This document shows positions 36,439 through 40,526 of a DNA stretch of 40,526 nucleotides, piece after piece. Position numbers and translations under genes: made by a program. Every line of letters begins with the position of its first letter. Position 1 is the first letter of the stretch. Under the pieces are notes generated by a model, which had not been told where the DNA came from, did not search any database, and worked only from the letters and a program-made list of their open reading frames with translations. This DNA is from Pseudomonadota bacterium (lineage in GTDB: Bacteria > Pseudomonadota > Alphaproteobacteria > Acetobacterales > Acetobacteraceae), in the NCBI GenBank assembly GCA_021808545.1, contig JAKBBM010000017.1, positions 1 to 40,526 of the forward strand. Direction: 5' to 3'.

Positions 36439-37175
36439 TTGCTCAAGCCCGGCACCTGTTCACGCAGCACCTTGCCGTTAATTTCCTCAACCGCCCCGCG
36501 TGGCAAGGTGCCCAGCTGAAACGGCCCGTAAGCCACGCGGATCAGCCTGGTCACCGGCAGACCCAGCGCCTCCATCACGCGGCGGATTTCGCGGTTCTTG
36601 CCCTCATGCAGCGACATTGAAAGCCAGGTATTGGAACGTTGCACGGAATCAATCGCCGCCTCGATCGGCCCGTAACGCACCCCCTCCACCTCAAGCCCCA
36701 GGGCCAGGCGCTTGAGCTTATCGGGGGAGACACCGCCATGCACCCGCACGCGGTAGCGGCGCAACCAGCCCGTTGCCGGCAGTTCCAGCTTACGCGCAAG
36801 CCCGCCATCATTGGTCAGCAGCAGCAGCCCTTCGGAGGTCAGATCGAGCCGCCCCACCGAGATGACGCGTGGCAAACCCGGCGGCAATTTCTCGAACACG
36901 GTGGGCCGGCCTTCAGGGTCCTTATGCGTGGTCACCAGCCCTTCGGGCTTATGGTAGCGCCATAGCCGGGTGCGGTCGGGCGCGCCCACCGGCTTGCCAT
37001 CCACCGTCACCAGATCGTCGGGCTTTATGAACACGGCCGGATGCGTCACCGCCTCGTTATTCAGCCGCACGCGCCCGGCCTCGATCATCGCTTCCGCGTC
37101 GCGCCGGCTGGCGATACCGGCACGCGAGAGGAATTTGGCGATGCGCTCGCCGCGCGGAGTTTCGGCTTCACTCAT
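36435..37175 (-). CDS. rluB: 23S rRNA pseudouridine synthase, RluB type
   Basis: This 246-aa RsuA-family synthase begins with an S4 RNA-binding domain (ERIAKFLSRAGIASRRDAEA, about 9-28). The catalytic aspartate is in SVGRLDLTSEGLLLLTNDG, followed by EGKNREIRRVMEALGLPV. RluB makes pseudouridine 2605 in 23S rRNA; RluE or RluF cannot be ruled out by eye, but the S4 domain and length favour RluB. The ATG at 37175 is used because the S4 domain begins soon after. It overlaps the puuD-like stop by 8 nt, so coupling is likely. Confidence 0.88.
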   Translation of the reverse strand: MSEAETPRGERIAKFLSRAGIASRRDAEAMIEAGRVRLNNEAVTHPAVFIKPDDLVTVDGKPVGAPDRTRLWRYHKPEGLVTTHKDPEGRPTVFEKLPPGLPRVISVGRLDLTSEGLLLLTNDGGLARKLELPATGWLRRYRVRVHGGVSPDKLKRLALGLEVEGVRYGPIEAAIDSVQRSNTWLSMSLHEGKNREIRRVMEALGLPVTRLIRVAYGPFQLGTLPRGAVEEINGKVLREQVPGLSK

Positions 37176-37878
37176 GGCAGGCTCCGATGAAGGCGGAAAA
37201 CAGCGCCTTGTCCCCGGCATCGACCAGATATTCCGGATGCCATTGCACCCCGATGCAAAACCGCTGTGCCGGGTCCTCCACCCCCTCGATCACGCCATCG
37301 GGGGCCAGCGCGTTGACCACGCTGCGCCCCGCATCGCGCACCGCCTGATGGTGCGAGCTGTTCACCCGCATCAAGGGCCCCACAATCGCGTGCAGCTTCG
37401 TGCCCGGCAGAATCCGCGCCTCGTGGGCGGGCTCGTAATGGCTGGTTTTCTGCTCATGCTCCAAGGCGCCGGGCACCGCATCCGGAATATGCTGGTGCAG
37501 GCTGCCGCCCAGCGCCACCGCCAGCAATTGCTGGCCGCCGCAAATGCCCAGCACCGGCATGCCGCGCGCCAGCGCCCCGCGCAACAAGGCCAGCTCGGCC
37601 TGTGTGCGCCCTTCCTTCAGCACCACCGTCTCATGCCGCCCGGCCTCGCCATATAAGCCTGGGTCCACATCGAACGCGCCGCCGGTCACGATCAACCCAT
37701 CCAGCCGGTCCAAATAGGCCTGCGCCAGCCCGGCCTCGTGCGGCAGCGCCACGGCCAGCCCGCCTTGGGCGTTCACCGCCTCGCTGTAATTCTGGCGCAG
37801 CGCGTACCACGGATATTTGGACCAGCCGCCAGCCGGTTCGGCATCGAGCGTCAAGCCGATGAGGGGACGATTTTTCAT
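37168..37878 (-). CDS. puuD: Gamma-glutamyl-gamma-aminobutyrate hydrolase-like class I glutamine amidotransferase
   Basis: This 236-aa peptidase C26 family protein has the nucleophile in VLGICGGQQLLAVALGG, the histidine and glutamate in GVQWHPEYL, and the opening RPLIGLTLD. PuuD releases GABA from gamma-glutamyl-GABA, a late step of the putrescine route begun by PuuA and PuuB at 18-20 kb. The pathway link is inferred, since the genes are 17 kb apart. Related C26 hydrolases act on other gamma-glutamyl amides. The ATG at 37878 with AGG 8 nt before it is preferred to the GTG at 37887. Confidence 0.8.
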   Translation of the reverse strand: MKNRPLIGLTLDAEPAGGWSKYPWYALRQNYSEAVNAQGGLAVALPHEAGLAQAYLDRLDGLIVTGGAFDVDPGLYGEAGRHETVVLKEGRTQAELALLRGALARGMPVLGICGGQQLLAVALGGSLHQHIPDAVPGALEHEQKTSHYEPAHEARILPGTKLHAIVGPLMRVNSSHHQAVRDAGRSVVNALAPDGVIEGVEDPAQRFCIGVQWHPEYLVDAGDKALFSAFIGACHE

Positions 37879-37925
37879 GCGCAGCACCTAGACCCGCCAC
37901 CGCGCGCAATGCAAATGCTGATGGT

Positions 37926-38375
37926 ATGGACACACCGATGGAGCTGGCCCTGGCGCAGGCTCGCCTTGCCGCCGCCGGCGGCGAGGTGCCGGTTGGCGCC
38001 ATCATCACCGATGGCGCGGGCCAGGTGCTGGCCGCCGCGCATAACAGCGTGGAGGCGATGCGCGACCCCACCGCGCATGCGGAATTTTTGGCGCTTGCCG
38101 CCGCCCGGGCGGCCAGGGGCGAGAAATATCTGGCCGATTGCACGCTCACCGTAACCTTGGAGCCCTGCGTGTTCTGCGCCGGGGCGATTGCCGCCTTGCG
38201 GCTGCGCCGGGTGGTTTTTGGCGCTTACGATCCCAAAACCGGCGGGGTGGAGCATGGGCCGCGCGTGTTTGCCCATGCCACCACGCACCATAAGCCCGAA
38301 CTCATCGGCGGCGTGCGCGAGGGCGAGTGCGCGGCCCTGCTGAAGGATTTTTTCGCCGGGTTCCGCCATGCCTGA
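37926..38375 (+). CDS. tadA: tRNA adenosine(34) deaminase
   Basis: This 149-aa zinc deaminase converts A34 to inosine in tRNA-Arg(ACG). The zinc site is complete: HAE (H51, with catalytic E53) and PCVFC (C81, C84). TadA proteins more often have PCxMC, so the Phe is a mild departure; the substrate-side [12 protein letters not shown] fits TadA better than guanine deaminase. It starts 47 bp from the divergent puuD-like gene and overlaps rnhB by 8 nt. Confidence 0.9.
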   Translation: MDTPMELALAQARLAAAGGEVPVGAIITDGAGQVLAAAHNSVEAMRDPTAHAEFLALAAARAARGEKYLADCTLTVTLEPCVFCAGAIAALRLRRVVFGAYDPKTGGVEHGPRVFAHATTHHKPELIGGVREGECAALLKDFFAGFRHA

Positions 38376-38961
38376 CCTCGCGCATGAAACGCGGCTGGGC
38401 GGGCTGGTCGCGGGTGTGGATGAGGTCGGGCGCGGCCCGCTGGCGGGCCCGGTGCTGGCGGCGGCCGTGATTCTGCCGCCCTCCTTGCCCCAGACGCTTG
38501 CCGCGCTGCTGGATGATTCCAAGAAGCTGACACAAGCGCGCCGCGCCCGGGCGCTGGCGGGCTTACGCGAAAGCGGGGCATGGATGGCGCTGGGTGCGGC
38601 CTCGGTGCCCGAGATTGAGCGGCTGAATATTCTGCATGCCGCGATGCTGGCGATGCGCCGCGCCATTGCCCGCCTGCCCATCCGCCCCCAGCATGTGCTG
38701 GTGGATGGCAACCGCGCCCCCGATTGCGGCGTGGCCTGCACCACGCTCGTCGGCGGCGATGGCATTTCGCTCTCCATCGCCGCAGCCTCGATTCTGGCCA
38801 AGGAAACGCGCGATTTACTGATGCGCCGGCTGGATGCGCGCTACCCCGCCTATGGCTGGGCGCGCAATGCGGGCTATGCCGCCGCCATCCATCGCGCCGC
38901 CATCATCGAACACGGGCCAAGCCCGCATCACCGCCGGGGGTTTGGGCCGCTGCTGCGCTAA
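38368..38961 (+). CDS. rnhB: Ribonuclease HII
   Basis: This 197-aa nuclease cuts RNA in RNA-DNA hybrids and removes misincorporated ribonucleotides. The first acidic pair is in [13 protein letters not shown] (D18, E19), followed by [12 protein letters not shown] and VLVDGNRAP. The C-terminal [10 protein letters not shown] and HHRRGFGPL end the domain normally. It overlaps tadA by 8 nt upstream and the convergent fdhD stop by 4 nt. Confidence 0.95.
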   Translation: MPDLAHETRLGGLVAGVDEVGRGPLAGPVLAAAVILPPSLPQTLAALLDDSKKLTQARRARALAGLRESGAWMALGAASVPEIERLNILHAAMLAMRRAIARLPIRPQHVLVDGNRAPDCGVACTTLVGGDGISLSIAAASILAKETRDLLMRRLDARYPAYGWARNAGYAAAIHRAAIIEHGPSPHHRRGFGPLLR

Positions 38962-39812
38962 ATGCCGCGCGGGCGGGCGGATTCGTCCTGCGTAATCCGC
39001 TCCGGGTGGGTAAAAATCTCAAACCCATCATCCCGGGCGACGGCAATGAGCGTAATGCCTGCCTGATCAGCCGCGCGCACGGCCAGCGCCGTGGGCACGG
39101 AAATGGCAATAAGCACCGGCGCGCCCAGCCGCGCGGTTTTCTCGATCAGCTCTATGGACACACGGCTGGTCAGCAGCACAGCCCCCGTATCGGCGCGCAC
39201 GCCCAGCCGCGCCAGCCCGCCCACCAGCTTATCCAGCGCGTTATGGCGGCCCACATCCTCGCGCAGCAATACCGGCGCGGCCTGACCTGGCTGAAAAAAC
39301 GCCGCCGCATGCACGGCCCTGGTTTGGCGGTTGAGCACTTGCCCCGGCGCCATATGCGCGAGCATGGCGGCGACCTCGCCCGCCGCCAAGCGCAAAGGCG
39401 CGGTTACGGGCGGCAAGGGGCGCAGCGCCTGGCGCAGATGCTCCAGCCCGCACAAGCCGCACCCCACGGGGCCCGCGAATTGGCGGCGCCGTTCATCGAG
39501 CGCGGCGCGCGCCTGCGCGCGCAGGGCCATGCGGCATTCCACCCCTTGGTCCAGCGCCACCAATTCCAGCCTGGTTATTTCGTCCGGCGTGGCGATAATG
39601 CCTTCCGAGAGCGAAAACCCGACCGCGAAATCCTCCAGATCCGTTGGGGTGGCCATCATCACGGCGAAACTCGCACGGTCATAGCTCATCGCCACGGGGG
39701 TTTCCTCGGGCAGGGCGCGGTGGGAGGGGGTGAGCGCGCCGCCGCGCCACATCGCCGCGCCCACGCGCTGCAACGGCGCGGGGACAGCGGGGCTGGACGC
39801 GTCATCCTTCAT
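38958..39812 (-). CDS. fdhD: Formate dehydrogenase accessory sulfurtransferase FdhD
   Basis: This 284-aa cytosolic protein moves sulfur from a cysteine desulfurase to the molybdenum cofactor of formate dehydrogenases. The reactive pair is in [12 protein letters not shown] (C118, C121). ACILTSRV-like and [16 protein letters not shown] blocks, the latter typical of the family, are seen toward the C terminus. No formate dehydrogenase gene lies in this window, so its client is elsewhere. An upstream TTGACA box at 39905-39900 may be its promoter. Confidence 0.93.
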   Translation of the reverse strand: MKDDASSPAVPAPLQRVGAAMWRGGALTPSHRALPEETPVAMSYDRASFAVMMATPTDLEDFAVGFSLSEGIIATPDEITRLELVALDQGVECRMALRAQARAALDERRRQFAGPVGCGLCGLEHLRQALRPLPPVTAPLRLAAGEVAAMLAHMAPGQVLNRQTRAVHAAAFFQPGQAAPVLLREDVGRHNALDKLVGGLARLGVRADTGAVLLTSRVSIELIEKTARLGAPVLIAISVPTALAVRAADQAGITLIAVARDDGFEIFTHPERITQDESARPRGI

Positions 39813-39990
39813 TATGTCGGCCGCTCAGCATTGTTTTGCTCCCGGGTTTTGGCATGTGGTGCGCCCCATGCGTGCAAAAATTTGCGCGCGCAGGGGGGAT
39901 GTCAAGTCATCTTGCGCCAATGGACGGAAGCGAGCCAAGCAGGACGCATGCCCCGCCTTCAATAAAGCTCAATAGCCGTGATTACCGACC

Positions 39991-40041
39991 GTCGCGGATT
40001 TTTGTCGCAAGAAATCGTATCAAGCGACCAAAATGTGCGAC
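39991..40041. promoter_or_regulatory. 51-bp nested palindrome with GTCGC/GCGAC half-sites
   Basis: GTCGC occurs at 39991-39995 and 40004-40008, and GCGAC at 40024-40028 and 40037-40041. The four sites are exactly symmetric about position 40016, and 17 of 22 flanking positions match between the arms. Such a nested dyad suggests cooperative binding of a dimeric protein, either a repressor or a recombinase. The binding protein is unknown. Confidence 0.5.
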
Positions 40042-40075
40042 ACGAGAACACCATATGCCTCCAAAAGGCTGTGAT

Positions 40076-40103
40076 TGTCGCGTAATTTACAAGTTATGCG
40101 ACA
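40076..40103. promoter_or_regulatory. 28-bp dyad TGTCGC...GCGACA, resolvase site-like
   Basis: Two 13-nt arms (TGTCGCGTAATTT and the reverse of TGTCGCATAACTT) flank a 2-nt centre and agree at 11 of 13 positions. The 28-bp length, TGTC/GACA ends and 2-bp centre resemble site I of serine resolvase res regions, and the half-site is shared with the palindrome at 39991-40041. An operator is an equally fair reading. Confidence 0.45.
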
Positions 40104-40130
40104 GACAGTGACCGGGTAGGGGGGAAAGCT

Positions 40131-40195
40131 GCCGGTCTGCTTCTAGAGAGTATTTTTGAACATCGGACGCTAGGGTTACCGCCAGAAGCAGCGGC
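40131..40195 (-). terminator. Long hairpin after the partial gene
   Basis: GCCGGTCTGCTTCT (40131-40144) pairs with AGAAGCAGCGGC (40184-40195) as 12 bp with a 2-nt bulge, around a 39-nt loop. It starts 2 nt beyond the stop of the HEPN-like gene. No T run follows on the minus strand, so its role as a terminator is uncertain. Confidence 0.3.
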
Positions 40196-40197
40196 AT

Positions 40198-40526
40198 TCA
40201 TAGACGGCCATCCAACCACCACTCAGAGGGCCGCTTCGCTGAGATTTTAGAAGTATCATCATTCGTCAATTCTCCCCATCTTTCGTAGATCCCGGAAAAT
40301 GTTCTCTGAACGCAATTTCTCGTGTACTCATATGGCAAACAGAGACGAATTTCCTGTTGCCCTTTCAGATCATACCAATTAGTATAATATGGCTCTGGAT
40401 CTATAATAATTCCAGGCCTTGCAAGCCGGCCTTTAATTGCATGTTCATGCACTAAGCCGCACCGCAAATCCTTATACATTATATGTGCATACGAATAACT
40501 TCGGACTATTTTTCTTACTGTATTGC
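40198..40526 (-). CDS. HEPN-like protein, 3' part only
   Basis: The reading frame is open from the stop at 40198 to the window edge, so an ATG at 40479 is probably internal and the N terminus lies outside the window. The visible 108 residues include YKDLRCGLVHEH, in which R-CGLV-H fits the RX4-6H motif of HEPN-domain RNases and toxins. This motif is short and can occur by chance. The rest (NWYDLKGQQEIRLCLPYEY) is not recognised. GC content is clearly lower than in the core genes, suggesting accessory DNA. Function is not assigned. Confidence 0.5.
   Translation of the reverse strand, partial: NTVRKIVRSYSYAHIMYKDLRCGLVHEHAIKGRLARPGIIIDPEPYYTNWYDLKGQQEIRLCLPYEYTRNCVQRTFSGIYERWGELTNDDTSKISAKRPSEWWLDGRL

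Larger units (their letters stand above)
39813..40197. other. Intergenic region with palindromes, between fdhD and a partial gene
   Basis: These 385 bases hold no convincing gene. From left to right they contain the fdhD promoter region (TTGACA on the minus strand at 39905-39900, 17 bp before a weak AATTTT), a cluster of six GTCGC/GCGAC half-sites (39991-40103), and a long-armed hairpin (40131-40195) just after the stop of the gene that continues past the window. GC content falls across this region compared with the rest of the window. Confidence 0.5.

Noticed and set aside
40131-40195. Integron attC site after the partial gene
   Set aside because: The imperfect hairpin placement is suggestive, but no RYYYAAC and GTTRRRY core pair was found at its ends.
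1-40526. CRISPR arrays, insertion sequences and rRNA genes
   Set aside because: No regularly spaced repeats, transposase genes or rRNA segments were seen.

Overview
The window looks like a chromosomal segment of a high-GC alphaproteobacterium, most likely Acetobacteraceae or a close relative. This is inferred from the overall gene set: a SAM-II riboswitch on metZ, the aroE-coaE-dnaQ cluster, argD-argF, and strong GC bias with long antisense shadow frames. I could not test the taxonomy by alignment. Most of the window is ordinary core metabolism packed into short operons with 4-nt ATGA overlaps.

Layout. 1-3.5 kb: metZ under a SAM-II riboswitch, a tRNA-Gly(CCC) and a methyl-accepting chemotaxis protein. 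3.6-8.7 kb: helicase HrpB, then divergently a DsbD-type thiol-disulfide transporter and a small sulfotransferase. 8.7-15.3 kb: a six-gene minus-strand operon (hyfB-C-E-F-G-I type) that resembles hydrogenase-4/complex I. Its large subunit lacks all four Ni-Fe ligand cysteines, so it reads as an Ehr-type (hydrogenase-related) ion-pumping complex, not a hydrogenase. 15.4-17.9 kb: a DegP-type protease and a universal stress protein. 18.0-25.0 kb: a tight minus-strand row of acyl-CoA ligase, GNAT-like protein, unknown 612-aa membrane protein, gamma-glutamylputrescine synthetase (puuA) and oxidase (puuB). 25.1-28.3 kb: cold-shock protein, acetyl-CoA synthetase, and a Sco copper chaperone translationally coupled to rmuC. 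29.6-32.6 kb: slipin, then aroE-coaE-dnaQ. 32.5-35.9 kb: a GT87-like membrane glycosyltransferase, then argD-argF. 35.9-39.8 kb: rsmD, rluB, puuD, tadA, rnhB, fdhD. 39.8-40.5 kb: the GC content falls; there is a striking set of GTCGC/GCGAC palindromes and the 3' end of a HEPN-like gene running off the window, suggesting the edge of an accessory region.

The best candidates for something undescribed are the non-hydrogenase Ehr complex, the acyl-CoA ligase/GNAT/membrane protein/puuAB gene row, and the symmetric GTCGC palindrome array at 39991-40103. Two copies of a long hairpin repeat sit immediately downstream of genes (14-56 and 27631-27676). Many start codons were moved from the longest open frame using Shine-Dalgarno sites, overlaps or family start positions; these choices are stated in the entries.
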